Both the position numbers and the translations under genes were made by a program. DNA of 64,000 nucleotides, taken from positions 2,129,501 to 2,193,500 of the forward strand of contig NZ_JALJWR010000001.1 of the NCBI RefSeq assembly GCF_024169315.1, written 5' to 3'. Every line of letters starts with the position of its first letter. The stretch's first letter is position 1. The stretch is from Pseudomonas migulae (GTDB taxonomy: Bacteria; Pseudomonadota; Gammaproteobacteria; Pseudomonadales; Pseudomonadaceae). The notes under the pieces are model-generated. The model had not been told where the DNA came from and ran no database searches. It was given only the letters and a program-made list of their open reading frames with translations. Positions 52,208-62,375 of the stretch are shown piece by piece.

Positions 52208-55200
52208 TCAATCCAGCGCAAAGCAAGTCCTTGACTCGTCAGCCTGCATCGCCGCTTCGGTCAGACGTTTCAACAAGGCGGTTTCGGCTGTCTTCAATTC
52301 TTCGGCAATGCCGTCGACCTTTGGGCGATAGCCGGCGCCAAGTTTCGCCTCGTCTTCAAAGGCCGCCGCCATCCGCACATGAAAAGGCGCAGTCAGGTCG
52401 GTGAACTGTTTGCCTTGATGCTGTCGCAAAAAGTCGACCCAGAACGTGCGGCCACTCACGTAGGTCGACAGTTCAGGCGAGAGCTGTGCGGCGATGACTT
52501 TATTGTAGGCAATATCCAGGTCCTTCTGTTCGACGCCGCTTAGCGATGCATAACGCATATGCCGCGGCTGACCGAGAAGCTCAAGCCTGTCAGCCAGGCC
52601 GGTACGATAAGCCAGCTCTACTTCCACAGCATCGAGCGCAGGATCGGCACTGGCACGTTCCCGAGCGATGCTGGCGAGATAATCCAGTCGGAAAAGCCGT
52701 CGCCCAAGGCTCAGCAGCCGAGAGGCCTGGTCATGGGTATTAGCGGCCTGCCGAACCACCGTGTCGATCTCGACTGCCACCTCAAGATTACTGAAGATCG
52801 TCGCAGCGCCATCAGCGCAATGGGCTTTCACCGCCATGGACAACAATTGAGCGCGTAACGCCGAGTCAGTCTGAGCCGCCTCAATGACATTCCAGACTCG
52901 CAGGGTCATGTCTTCGTGCACAAAACGGCTGTCCGCCGAGCTTCCGACTTCTGCCAGTAATTCAAAGAATCCATTCGAATCGGGCTCGTTTTTCAATGCC
53001 AGCCACGCACGATTACGATTGGCATAGGTTTCTTCATCCGGTTTTGACATCCACAGGTCTCGAGCCCTTTGTTCATTGAGCACCGTGGTTTTATTGTCCA
53101 GGAGGCCCATTCCGACCCCCGTGTTGTCACGGTAGGTTTCCAGCTTCGTACGGCTCGCCGCAGAGATGGGGTTGGCACGCAGGTTGATCGCTTGAGCGAA
53201 TCGCTGCGGGACCAGGAACAGCCATTCTGGCAACTCGCGAATCTGGTTACCTCGCAAGTCCACCATGTTCAGATAGGGCAGGCGGGAAAGCCCCACGGGC
53301 AGTTCCGTGGCGTGGGTATCGCTCAGGAACAGGGATTGCAGATCAAGCATCTTGCTGACATCAATCGTGGCCCCCAAGCGATTGTCGCTCAGCCCCAACG
53401 TACGCAACTTGCGCATGTCGGCCAGTTTGCGCAACGTGTATTCGGTCAGCTGTATCTGATTGCCGTTCAGGCTCAAGTGCTCAAGGTCGGGCATGTGCGA
53501 CAACGCCTCAGGCAATCGTGTCAGTTGATTGCGGTCCAGTTCCAGACTGACCAGCCCTTTGAACGGTGTGAGGAAATACGCCAGCTCGTCACCTGCCTGC
53601 ATGTCCTTGATGGAAAGGTTACGCACATGGGCGACATCCTGCTCGCTCAGCGTCGGCAATGCGCCTACTGGATTGCGCTCCAGCGTGAGCGTTGTCACAG
53701 GCTGATTTCGCGGCCACCGCGGATGCGCTACCCGGCGCCAGCAGTTTTCGATGGCATTGGCCACCTGACGACGGCTGACCCGGATATCGTTGAGCTGCCC
53801 CGGCAGCTTCTTCATTTGCACTTCATCGTGACGCCAGGTGTGCAGCACCCCACGCAGTTTCTTCAGTTGCTGCTCCAGCGCCTTGACGCGAGCAACCCGC
53901 TGCATCTGGGTACTGCCGGCGTCGTCGAGAAACGCCGACACCTGAGCATCAGTGAACAGCGGATAGAGTTTTCTGACTTTGCGAATCATGCCCCTTGCAT
54001 AAGAACCTGCAGCGGGAGGATCCGCCTGGACACAGGCAGACAGGTGTTTCGGCGTTTCACTGCGCTCCCCCCGCAACACCCGCCCGGTACGCACCGGATC
54101 GCCAGCGGCTGCCCTCGACAGGCGTGACCGAAGCGACGGCACGTCCAGCGGGTCGCTGCCACTGAAAACCATGCGGGCGCGTTGAGCAGCAGGCAACGCA
54201 TCCAGTATCGATTGAAGCAGCGTTTCGCTCGTCAGCGTAGAAGACACATTGTCATTGGTTTGGGTGACCTGATAGCCGGTGGACGTCTTGACGATCACCC
54301 TCAGAACCTTCGCGTCCGCTTCGCCCACGCTGTCCAGCAAAGGCCCGGTTGCCGATCCCTGTCGGACTTCGAGTCGACAACCGTCATCCCAGCCTTGCAC
54401 CCGATCCATCAACCCTAGCGCCAGTGTGTCGGTGTCGGCATTGGCCAGTTGCGGGAGATGCAACCCCGTGAGGGCACGATCCTGCCTGATCACGGCCTGC
54501 GCCTCACTGATCTGCCGGGCGAGTTCCATGCCGGGAATATTGCGGTCGCGCAAAAAGCTGCGATCCCTGCCAGAGGCGTTTTCCAGCAATTCCTGACGCA
54601 CGCGAACGGGAAGGTCTGCGGCGTGTTCGCCCAGCGTCGCAACGTCACCGCTGGCGGTGCCGTCCCAGGTTTTATAGAGCCACTCAAACAGCGGCTGGCG
54701 ATTGCTCTTGAGATGGCGGGCGATTTTCCTGGTCAACAGCAGCGATTTCGATTCGGTCGTCGAAACACCGAGCATCGCTTCGACTTCTTTCGGATAGAGG
54801 CCACCGATGACGGTATCGAGCACTTGCCCCGAATCCAGATCCGACTGAGAAACGTGCACGCTGTTGGCGTCGTCATCGTGGGGCGCTGTTTCGGGGAAGC
54901 GGGACACGGCCAGATTCTCTTCATCCCGCACCTCAATGAAGCGCTCCTTCGGCCAGCCGGACAACCTCGGCAATGTATGAAGTTGCGCCTGAACAACATC
55001 GGTATTCGACGTTTCGCCCTTCTCCATCGCGTCGACCATCGCGGAGATACGCCGGTCGATCCTGAAGCGCTCGACACAGTCATTCAGCCGCTGCGGCAAT
55101 GTGAGGTTGCTTTCATGGAGTTGATGCAACGTGTCAGGCGTCATGCCGGTAATGTCGGCAATCGCTTCCAGGTCACTGCCCAGATCGTACAAGCGCTGAT

Positions 55201-57034
55201 CCGTGCGGCCCAACGCATAGGCACCATCGCGCCACTCATGCGCGTGTTCATAGACATGCCGCCAGCCACCTTCCACGTTTCGCTCGACCGCAGGCTGAAA
55301 GGCGTCAGTGCGGACACGATGATTGAGGGTCCAGGCCGAGTCCGCCGCGTTACGGGTGACGCGATAGGGTGCGCCCTCCATGACGATCGACGTCAGTCCG
55401 GCATGTTGATAAAGCCCTTGCGAATCCGGTTGCACGTCGGCTGGCAACGTCGTGGTCTGTTTATAGGGCTCGAGGTCGGGTTTCCACAATCTTGCCTTGC
55501 CATCCGCTCGAGTGACGGCCTCGAAGCCGTCGAAGAATGCCGCCCGCTCTTTCACGCCTTTACTGACAGCTGCCGTGATGATTTTGCCGCCCGCGGCAAA
55601 CGCTGCCAGCTGCGCGACGTTTTCCACCACGTTCAGCAAATGGGACAACGCCTTTGTCCGCTCGCCATGCGTCCAGTCAACCACACCTTCGTACACCTCG
55701 CTGACGATGTCGACGACAGCTGCCGCGAGCATCAATTGGCCAATCACCGGTACGAAAAATGCGGCGGCGTTCAACAGTACAAGACCGCCATCGAGCAATG
55801 CCTGAATGGTTTTTTCCCGTTGTTGCTCATCGACATCTCCGGTCGGGACGGCAAGGATTCGCGCGTCTTTTTGAGTCTTGCTGACAAACGCACTGAAGAA
55901 AAAATCGCCAAGACAGGTGTCGGCGGGAGCGGCAGCAAGCGTGCCCAAGGTCTTGCCCTTGTCGAACGAGGTAAAAAACCCGGTTTTATCGTGGCCATGC
56001 AGGTACTGCCCGGCGAACGATTTTCTATAGCTTTTAGTCTGCAATTTGAGGGTGAGGTAAACCTTGAAATCATCCAGCGAGGGGTATTCATACAGCGGTC
56101 GTCGGGGTTCGTTCGGCATATAAACCACGCAACGGGCCTTCGAGTCGGTGTCGATGGAAACCTTGGTAAATATCAGCGCCCCACAGACACAGGTGTCATG
56201 AATCATCAGGCCCTGCCAAAGCACCGGCCCGCCATCAAACAGTGCGTCCCTGGTTTGAGCCGCCGGGACATCCTGTTCGATCACACTCAGCAGCATCGTA
56301 TAAGCGGCGTGGGTGATGTCCTTTTTCAGGTAGGCCATGTGGGCCGCGACTTGCAGGTCCAGCACCTTCAACTTGCGGACGTCAGCGGCGGAAGCTCGAT
56401 CATCGACAGGCGCACCTTCGGCCGGTTTGGCAGGCAACGCCAATGCCTCGTCGATATGACGCTGATAGCGGGCTCCCAGGTCGAGCTCACGACAGAACGT
56501 CGCGAATTGTTCGGGGGTTACTTGGGTGCCTGATTGGGCCTTTGCATCTACGCGTATCACTGAGTCAGCCGGGAGACCGTCACTCTTCGCTTCTCCCAGC
56601 GTAAAGTTTTCCATCGCGGCGTGGAGCAGGCTGCGTGATGTGGTGCTTTCCTCATACGGGGAGCCGAAGACCGGGAGCACGCCGGTTGATGTGTAGGTTT
56701 TTTTGGTGATGTCCAGCGTGTCCCGCTCGACGTCGAAACCGATCGTCCATTTACCCTTGAGGAAGCTGGTCAGTTGCTCTTTGCAGAACTCGTCCAGCGG
56801 CTTGAGCTTTTCGAGCGCCGTTTTGACCTTGGCTTGAGTCAGGAAAGACTGCTCGAACGCGGTTTTCAGGGCCTGCACCACGGTCAGATCCGCCGTCGCC
56901 AACCATGGCGGGATGGACGCTTGCAGCACTTCGGCCTTGTCCAGATCGCCTGTATGTTCCAGCAACGCTTCGAGACGTTGCGCGGGTGTCATTGGCACCG
57001 CCGCGGGGGCAGCCTTGGAGGTTGTGGTCAGCAT
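52208..57034 (-). CDS. Giant LRR effector with NEL-type E3 ubiquitin ligase domain
   Basis: This is a 1608-residue protein. The N-terminal part (to about 1110) resembles the dermonecrotic-toxin-like (DUF6543) proteins of Pseudomonas and has hydrophobic stretches at about 415–448 and 469–485 that could enter a membrane. Leucine-rich repeats follow (about 1112–1290; 'LVSLELDRNQLTRLPEAL', 'LEHLSLNGNQI', 'LNMVDLRGNQIRELPEWL'). The C-terminus matches the NEL ligase fold of IpaH/SspH effectors, with the catalytic CxD motif as 'AHCADGAATIF' (Cys codon 52817–52819). NEL enzymes attach ubiquitin to host proteins, so a eukaryotic target is likely. ATG 57034 has AAGGA eight bases upstream. No secretion or chaperone gene is adjacent. 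Confidence 0.85.
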   Translation of the reverse strand: MLTTTSKAAPAAVPMTPAQRLEALLEHTGDLDKAEVLQASIPPWLATADLTVVQALKTAFEQSFLTQAKVKTALEKLKPLDEFCKEQLTSFLKGKWTIGFDVERDTLDITKKTYTSTGVLPVFGSPYEESTTSRSLLHAAMENFTLGEAKSDGLPADSVIRVDAKAQSGTQVTPEQFATFCRELDLGARYQRHIDEALALPAKPAEGAPVDDRASAADVRKLKVLDLQVAAHMAYLKKDITHAAYTMLLSVIEQDVPAAQTRDALFDGGPVLWQGLMIHDTCVCGALIFTKVSIDTDSKARCVVYMPNEPRRPLYEYPSLDDFKVYLTLKLQTKSYRKSFAGQYLHGHDKTGFFTSFDKGKTLGTLAAAPADTCLGDFFFSAFVSKTQKDARILAVPTGDVDEQQREKTIQALLDGGLVLLNAAAFFVPVIGQLMLAAAVVDIVSEVYEGVVDWTHGERTKALSHLLNVVENVAQLAAFAAGGKIITAAVSKGVKERAAFFDGFEAVTRADGKARLWKPDLEPYKQTTTLPADVQPDSQGLYQHAGLTSIVMEGAPYRVTRNAADSAWTLNHRVRTDAFQPAVERNVEGGWRHVYEHAHEWRDGAYALGRTDQRLYDLGSDLEAIADITGMTPDTLHQLHESNLTLPQRLNDCVERFRIDRRISAMVDAMEKGETSNTDVVQAQLHTLPRLSGWPKERFIEVRDEENLAVSRFPETAPHDDDANSVHVSQSDLDSGQVLDTVIGGLYPKEVEAMLGVSTTESKSLLLTRKIARHLKSNRQPLFEWLYKTWDGTASGDVATLGEHAADLPVRVRQELLENASGRDRSFLRDRNIPGMELARQISEAQAVIRQDRALTGLHLPQLANADTDTLALGLMDRVQGWDDGCRLEVRQGSATGPLLDSVGEADAKVLRVIVKTSTGYQVTQTNDNVSSTLTSETLLQSILDALPAAQRARMVFSGSDPLDVPSLRSRLSRAAAGDPVRTGRVLRGERSETPKHLSACVQADPPAAGSYARGMIRKVRKLYPLFTDAQVSAFLDDAGSTQMQRVARVKALEQQLKKLRGVLHTWRHDEVQMKKLPGQLNDIRVSRRQVANAIENCWRRVAHPRWPRNQPVTTLTLERNPVGALPTLSEQDVAHVRNLSIKDMQAGDELAYFLTPFKGLVSLELDRNQLTRLPEALSHMPDLEHLSLNGNQIQLTEYTLRKLADMRKLRTLGLSDNRLGATIDVSKMLDLQSLFLSDTHATELPVGLSRLPYLNMVDLRGNQIRELPEWLFLVPQRFAQAINLRANPISAASRTKLETYRDNTGVGMGLLDNKTTVLNEQRARDLWMSKPDEETYANRNRAWLALKNEPDSNGFFELLAEVGSSADSRFVHEDMTLRVWNVIEAAQTDSALRAQLLSMAVKAHCADGAATIFSNLEVAVEIDTVVRQAANTHDQASRLLSLGRRLFRLDYLASIARERASADPALDAVEVELAYRTGLADRLELLGQPRHMRYASLSGVEQKDLDIAYNKVIAAQLSPELSTYVSGRTFWVDFLRQHQGKQFTDLTAPFHVRMAAAFEDEAKLGAGYRPKVDGIAEELKTAETALLKRLTEAAMQADESRTCFALD

Positions 57035-57329
57035 GAGCAATATCCTTATTGCTTTGAGAGGCCCTCAGTTTATGAAGCTCCACCGGCATTTAATAATTCG
57101 AATAGCGGATCGAACGGGGGCCCATTCCAACAGCTACTCCTATGCATCACAGCAATAATTACCGCCACAGCCATGCGCGTTTCTGCTGGGTCGCTGTTCA
57201 CCCGGCTCCGTCTCCTTATTACTTATCGGTCTAAAACTCCCACTACCGTGACGGGTCAGTTTCTGAGTACCCGCCGTTTTGGCCGGGTATCGATTGACCC
57301 TCCCCAACGGAAAAACCGGTAAGGACTTT

Positions 57330-59102
57330 ATGTGCGGATTAGCTGGCGAGTTACGCTTTGATCATCAACCTGCGGACCTTGCAGCCGTTGAACGAATCAC
57401 CCATCACCTGGCACCTCGCGGACCTGACGCGTGGGGCTTTTTCAGTCAGGGGCCGATTGCCCTTGGCCATCGTCGCCTGAAAATCATGGACTTGTCGGAC
57501 GGCTCGGCGCAGCCAATGGTCGACAACCAACTGGGCTTGTCCCTGGCGTTCAATGGCGCGATCTATAACTTTCCGGAACTGCGCGCCGAACTGGAAGCCC
57601 TCGGTTACGCCTTCTATTCCGGTGGCGACACCGAAGTGCTGCTCAAGGGTTATCACGCCTGGGGCGAGGCGCTGCTGCCAAAACTCAACGGCATGTTCGC
57701 CTTCGCTATCTGGGAACGCGACGCCAAACGCCTGTTCATCGCCCGCGACCGTCTCGGCGTAAAGCCGCTGTACCTGTCGCGCACCGGCCAGCGCCTGCGC
57801 TTTGCTTCTGCTCTGCCGGCGCTGCTCAAGGGCGGTGACATCAACCCGATCCTCGATCCGGTGGCGCTCAATCATTATTTGAATTTTCACGCCGTGGTCC
57901 CTGCACCGCGCACCTTGCTGGCCGGCATCGAAAAGCTGCCGCCCGCGACCTGGATGCGCATCGAAGCGGACGGCAGCACCGAGCAGAAAACCTGGTGGAC
58001 CCTGCCCTACGGCCCCCACGCCGACGAGATGAACCTGACACTCGAAGACTGGCGCGATCGTGTGCTCGACAGCACCCGCGATGCCGTGGCGATTCGTCAA
58101 CGGGCGGCGGTGGATGTCGGCGTACTGCTATCGGGCGGCGTCGACTCGAGCATGCTGGTCGGTCTGTTGCGTGAAGTCGGCGTGGAAAACCTCTCGACCT
58201 TTTCCATCGGTTTCCAGGATGCCGGCGGCGAGCGCGGCGACGAGTTCCAGTATTCGGACCTGATCGCCAAGCACTACAACACGCAGCACCATCAACTGCG
58301 CATCGACGAAAAAGAGATCATCGAGCAACTGCCGGCGGCGTTCCGCGCCATGAGCGAGCCGATGGTCAGCCACGACTGTATTGCGTTCTATCTGTTGTCC
58401 CGCGAAGTGGCCAAGCATTGCAAAGTGGTGCAAAGCGGCCAGGGCGCGGACGAGCTGTTCGCCGGTTATCACTGGTATCCGCAGGTCGATGGCGCGGCCG
58501 ATCCCTACGCGGCTTATCGCGATGCGTTCTTCGATCGCAGCTACGAGGACTACGCCGCCACCGTGCAGCCGAAATGGCTGACCGCCAATGACGCCGCGGG
58601 CGACTTCGTGAAGGAACATTTCGCACAGCCCGGCGCCGATGCGGCGGTGGACAAGGCCTTGCGCCTGGACAGCACCGTGATGCTGGTGGACGACCCGGTG
58701 AAACGCGTCGACAACATGACCATGGCCTGGGGCCTGGAAGCGCGCACACCGTTTCTCGACTATCGCCTGGTGGAGTTGTCGGCCCGGGTGCCGGGCAAAT
58801 TCAAACTGCCGGACGGCGGCAAGCAAGTGTTGAAAGAGGCGGCACGCCTGGTGATTCCGAGCGAAGTCATCGACCGCAAGAAAGGTTACTTCCCGGTGCC
58901 GGGCCTCAAGCATCTGCAGGGCGATACGCTGGACTGGGTGCGCGAACTGCTGCTGGATCCCAGCCAGGATCGCGGCCTGTTCAATCCGGCGATGCTCGAC
59001 CGTCTGCTGACCGATCCACAAGGCCAGCTGACTCCGTTGCGCGGCTCCAAGCTGTGGCAATTGGCGGCGCTGAACCTGTGGCTCAGTGAACAAGGAATCT
59101 GA
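57330..59102 (+). CDS. asnO: N-acetylglutaminylglutamine amidotransferase (asparagine-synthase-like)
   Basis: This 590-residue enzyme has an N-terminal glutaminase domain with nucleophile Cys2 ('MCGLAGELRF') and a C-terminal synthase domain with the ATP-pyrophosphatase loop 'LLSGGVDSSMLVGLL'. With the next two genes it fits the operon for NAGGN, an osmoprotectant dipeptide: this enzyme amidates N-acetylglutaminylglutamine. ATG 57330 gives the required Cys2 and has AAGGA upstream. Its expression is probably osmotically controlled; no clear promoter motif was identified in the 295-base gap 57035–57329, and I see no gene there. Confidence 0.9.
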   Translation: MCGLAGELRFDHQPADLAAVERITHHLAPRGPDAWGFFSQGPIALGHRRLKIMDLSDGSAQPMVDNQLGLSLAFNGAIYNFPELRAELEALGYAFYSGGDTEVLLKGYHAWGEALLPKLNGMFAFAIWERDAKRLFIARDRLGVKPLYLSRTGQRLRFASALPALLKGGDINPILDPVALNHYLNFHAVVPAPRTLLAGIEKLPPATWMRIEADGSTEQKTWWTLPYGPHADEMNLTLEDWRDRVLDSTRDAVAIRQRAAVDVGVLLSGGVDSSMLVGLLREVGVENLSTFSIGFQDAGGERGDEFQYSDLIAKHYNTQHHQLRIDEKEIIEQLPAAFRAMSEPMVSHDCIAFYLLSREVAKHCKVVQSGQGADELFAGYHWYPQVDGAADPYAAYRDAFFDRSYEDYAATVQPKWLTANDAAGDFVKEHFAQPGADAAVDKALRLDSTVMLVDDPVKRVDNMTMAWGLEARTPFLDYRLVELSARVPGKFKLPDGGKQVLKEAARLVIPSEVIDRKKGYFPVPGLKHLQGDTLDWVRELLLDPSQDRGLFNPAMLDRLLTDPQGQLTPLRGSKLWQLAALNLWLSEQGI

Positions 59103-59105
59103 TCG

Positions 59106-60854
59106 ATGAAACCTCATGCCACGGCGTATAGCCAACGCCTGTTGCGCGGTCAGACGCCCTCTTACGAACGCTTGCAGGCGCGCCTGGCCGAAGACGGCAG
59201 CGAACTGGGCGCCGCACCGATTGCCGTGCATTGCGGCTGGGGCCGGTTGCTGATCGGCCACACGTTTCCCGATCCGGCGAGCCTCGCCCAGGAGTTGCTC
59301 AATGAGCAGCCGGGTGAGCGTGACATCGCCCTATACGTCGCCGCGCCCCAGCAAGTGTTGGGGCTGGAGCCCGCGCAGCTGTTTCTCGACCCGTCCGACA
59401 CGTTGCGCTTGTGGTTCAGCGATTACCGACAGGCGACCCGCGTGTTCCGCGGTTTTCGCATTCGACGCGCGCAAAGCGATGCGGACTGGCAGGCGATCAA
59501 TCAGCTGTATCAGGCGCGCGGCATGTTGCCGATCGACGCCAATCTGCTGACTCCGCGTCATCTGGGCGGTCCGGTGTATTGGCTCGCCGAAGACGAGGAC
59601 AGCGGCGCGATCATCGGCAGCGTCATGGGCCTCAATCACCACAAGGCGTTCAACGATCCGGAAAACGGCAGCAGCCTCTGGTGCCTGGCCGTCGACCCGC
59701 ACTGTTCGCGGCCCGGCGTCGGCGAAGTGCTGGTACGGCATTTGATCGAGCACTTCATGAGCCGTGGGCTGAGTTACCTCGATCTGTCAGTGCTGCATGA
59801 CAACCGCCAGGCGAAAAGTCTTTACGCCAAGCTCGGCTTTCGCAACCTGTCGACCTTTGCGATCAAGCGCAAGAACGGGATCAATCAGCCGTTGTTTCTT
59901 GGCCCAGGTCCCGAAGCCGAATTCAATCCGTATGCGCGGATCATCGTCGATGAGGCCCATCGGCGCGGCATCGAAGTACAGGTCGATGACGCCGAAGCGG
60001 GCTTGTTCACCCTGATCCATGGCAGTCGGAGGGTCCGTTGCCGTGAGTCGCTGAGCGACCTGACCAGTGCCATCAGCATGACGTTGTGCCAGGACAAGAG
60101 CCTGACCCACAAGGTCCTGAAAAATGCCGGCCTGAACCTGCCGGCGCAACAACTGGCGGGCAATGCCGACGACAATCTGGCCTTTCTCGACGAGCACCAA
60201 CGGGTGGTGGTCAAGCCCTTGGATGGCGAACAGGGCGAAGGGGTGGCGGTGGATTTGCGGACGATCGAAGAGGTGCAGCAAGCCATCGAATCCGCCCGCC
60301 AGTTCGACAGCCGCGTGTTGCTGGAAAGTTTCCACGAAGGCCTTGACCTGCGGATTCTGGTAATCGGTTTTGAAGTGGTCGCTGCGGCGATTCGCCGGCC
60401 GGCGGAAGTGGTGGGCGATGGGCAGCATTCCATCGGCGCGTTGATCGAAGCCCAGAGTCGGCGACGGCAGGCGGCCACCAGCGGTGAAAGCAAGATCCCG
60501 CTGGACGCTGAAACCGAGCGAACGTTGAAGGCGGCCGGGTACGACTACAGCAGTATTCTGCCGGCGGGCGAGCATCTGTTCGTACGGCGAACGGCGAATC
60601 TTCATACCGGCGGCATTCTTGAGGATGTCACGGCGATCCTGCATCCGACGCTGATGGATGCCGCGGTGCGCGCGGCGCGGGCGCTGGACATTCCGATGGT
60701 CGGACTCGACCTGATGGTGCCGGCGGCGGATCAACCGGAGTACGTGTTTATCGAAGCCAATGAGCGCGCCGGGTTGGCCAACCATGAACCGCAGCCGACG
60801 GCCGAGCGGTTTGTGGATTTGTTGTTTGCGCACAGTCAGCCGGCCATTCCCTAA
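59106..60854 (+). CDS. ngg: N-acetylglutaminylglutamine synthetase (GNAT + ATP-grasp)
   Basis: This 582-residue fusion has a GNAT acetyltransferase domain (about 110–260; 'LAVDPHCSRPGVGEVLVRHL') followed by an ATP-grasp ligase ('VVVKPLDGEQGEGVAVDL', 'GLDLMVPAADQPEYVFIEAN'). It should acetylate glutamine and couple two glutamines in NAGGN synthesis. It starts three bases after the amidotransferase stop and is clearly in the same operon. Confidence 0.9.
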   Translation: MKPHATAYSQRLLRGQTPSYERLQARLAEDGSELGAAPIAVHCGWGRLLIGHTFPDPASLAQELLNEQPGERDIALYVAAPQQVLGLEPAQLFLDPSDTLRLWFSDYRQATRVFRGFRIRRAQSDADWQAINQLYQARGMLPIDANLLTPRHLGGPVYWLAEDEDSGAIIGSVMGLNHHKAFNDPENGSSLWCLAVDPHCSRPGVGEVLVRHLIEHFMSRGLSYLDLSVLHDNRQAKSLYAKLGFRNLSTFAIKRKNGINQPLFLGPGPEAEFNPYARIIVDEAHRRGIEVQVDDAEAGLFTLIHGSRRVRCRESLSDLTSAISMTLCQDKSLTHKVLKNAGLNLPAQQLAGNADDNLAFLDEHQRVVVKPLDGEQGEGVAVDLRTIEEVQQAIESARQFDSRVLLESFHEGLDLRILVIGFEVVAAAIRRPAEVVGDGQHSIGALIEAQSRRRQAATSGESKIPLDAETERTLKAAGYDYSSILPAGEHLFVRRTANLHTGGILEDVTAILHPTLMDAAVRAARALDIPMVGLDLMVPAADQPEYVFIEANERAGLANHEPQPTAERFVDLLFAHSQPAIP

Positions 60855-60871
60855 TCATGTGTTGTCTGGGC

Positions 60872-60949
60872 TGACGCTTTCGCGGGCAAGCCCGCTCCCA
60901 CAGGTTATGCGCGATCCCTGTGGGAGCGGGCTTGCCCGCGATGACGTCA
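60872..60949. repeat. REPIN
   Basis: Inverted REP sequences (CGGGCAAGCCCGCTCCCACAG and complement) form a hairpin between ngg and the peptidase gene, inside the likely NAGGN operon. Confidence 0.92.
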
Positions 60950-60982
60950 GACCGGGCACCACAAACTCATTCAGGAGTTTCC

Positions 60983-62173
60983 ATGACCAGCAAAATCCCC
61001 GAACCGGATCTCAACTACCTGCAAAAAGTCCTGCTGGAAATGCTCGCCATTCCCAGCCCCACCGGATTCACCGATACCATCGTGCGTTATGTCGCCGAAC
61101 GCCTTGAAGAATTGGGCATTCCCTTCGAGATGACCCGCCGCGGCACGATCCGCGCCACGCTCAAGGGCAAGAAAAACAGCCCGGACCGCGCCGTTTCCGC
61201 TCACCTCGACACCATTGGCGCCGCCGTTCGCGCCGTCAAAGACAATGGCCGCCTGACCCTGGCGCCGGTCGGCTGCTGGTCAAGCCGTTTCGCCGAAGGC
61301 AGCCGCGTCAGCCTGTTCACCGACAACGGCGTCATCCGCGGCAGTGTGTTGCCGCTGATGGCCTCCGGGCACGCGTTCAACACCGCGGTGGATGAAATGC
61401 CGATCAGTTGGGATCACATCGAACTGCGCCTCGACGCCTATTGCGCCACCCGCGCCGATTGCGATTCCCTGGGGATCAGCGTTGGCGATTTCGTGGCGTT
61501 CGACCCGTTGCCGGAGTTCACCGAAAGCGGCCACATCAGTGCCCGTCACCTCGACGACAAGGCCGGCGTTGCCGCCTTGCTGGCGGCGTTGAAAGCCATC
61601 GTCGACAGCGGCGAAGAACTGCTGATCGACTGCCATCCGCTGTTCACCATCACCGAGGAAACCGGCAGCGGTGCGGCGGCGGCGCTCCCTTGGGACGTCA
61701 GCGAATTCGTCGGCATCGACATTGCGCCGGTTGCGCCCGGCCAGCATTCCAGCGAACACGCCGTCAGCGTGGCGATGCAGGATTCCGGTGGGCCGTATGA
61801 CTATCACTTGTCCCGGCACCTGTTGCGGCTGGCCAGCGACAACGAGCTGCCGGCGCGCCGCGACCTGTTCCGCTATTACTTCAGCGATGCGCATTCGGCG
61901 GTCACCGCCGGCCATGACATCCGCACCGCCCTGCTCGCCTTTGGCTGCGACGCCACTCACGGCTACGAACGCACGCACATCGACAGCCTCGCCGCCCTCA
62001 GTCGTCTGCTCGGCGCCTACATTCTCAGCCCGCCGGTGTTCGCCAGCGATGCACAGCCTGCGAAGGGTTCGCTGGACCGGTTCAGTCATCAGATCGAACA
62101 TGAGACGCAGATGGAAAGCGATACGCGGGTGCCGTCGGTGGACAGCCTCGTTGGACAGCGGTCCGAGAGCTGA
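60983..62173 (+). CDS. NAGGN-system M42-family metallopeptidase
   Basis: This 396-residue peptidase has the di-zinc layout of the M42/M20-like clan: 'AVSAHLDTIGAAVRAV', 'ISARHLDDKAGVAALLAAL', 'TITEETGSGAAAAL' and 'IDIAPV'. It is the third gene of the NAGGN cluster in Pseudomonas and is thought to serve turnover or processing of the dipeptide. ATG 60983 follows AGGAG; an earlier in-frame start inside the REP is discarded. The C-terminal extension is polar and acidic. Confidence 0.88.
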   Translation: MTSKIPEPDLNYLQKVLLEMLAIPSPTGFTDTIVRYVAERLEELGIPFEMTRRGTIRATLKGKKNSPDRAVSAHLDTIGAAVRAVKDNGRLTLAPVGCWSSRFAEGSRVSLFTDNGVIRGSVLPLMASGHAFNTAVDEMPISWDHIELRLDAYCATRADCDSLGISVGDFVAFDPLPEFTESGHISARHLDDKAGVAALLAALKAIVDSGEELLIDCHPLFTITEETGSGAAAALPWDVSEFVGIDIAPVAPGQHSSEHAVSVAMQDSGGPYDYHLSRHLLRLASDNELPARRDLFRYYFSDAHSAVTAGHDIRTALLAFGCDATHGYERTHIDSLAALSRLLGAYILSPPVFASDAQPAKGSLDRFSHQIEHETQMESDTRVPSVDSLVGQRSES

Positions 62174-62198
62174 TCCTGGATTGTCGTCGTCTGACCTG

Positions 62199-62292
62199 GC
62201 GCCTTCGCGGGCAAGCCCGCTCCCACATTTGACCGGGTTCTTCCATCAGAAATGCGATCGAATGTGGGAGCGGGCTTGCTCGCGAAGGCGCC
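62199..62292. repeat. REPIN
   Basis: Inverted REP sequences (GGCGCCTTCGCGGGCAAGC … GCTTGCTCGCGAAGGCGCC) lie between the peptidase gene and yheU. Confidence 0.92.
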
Positions 62293-62375
62293 GGACCGGA
62301 CAACACATTAGCCTGAAGCTAGCCGCAACCTCCCATTCGCCGTAGCATCGCGCCCATTGTTTAGCCGAGGTGCCT

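Noticed and set aside
54449..56533. 694-codon open frame antisense within the LRR–E3 ligase gene
   Set aside because: The real gene on the other strand has clear LRR and NEL motifs; the antisense product shows no domain and no ribosome-binding site.
57035..57329. AlgU-type promoter before the NAGGN operon
   Set aside because: A TCTGA-like -10 exists near 57262, but the nearest -35-like sequence has the wrong spacing, so the site is not supported.
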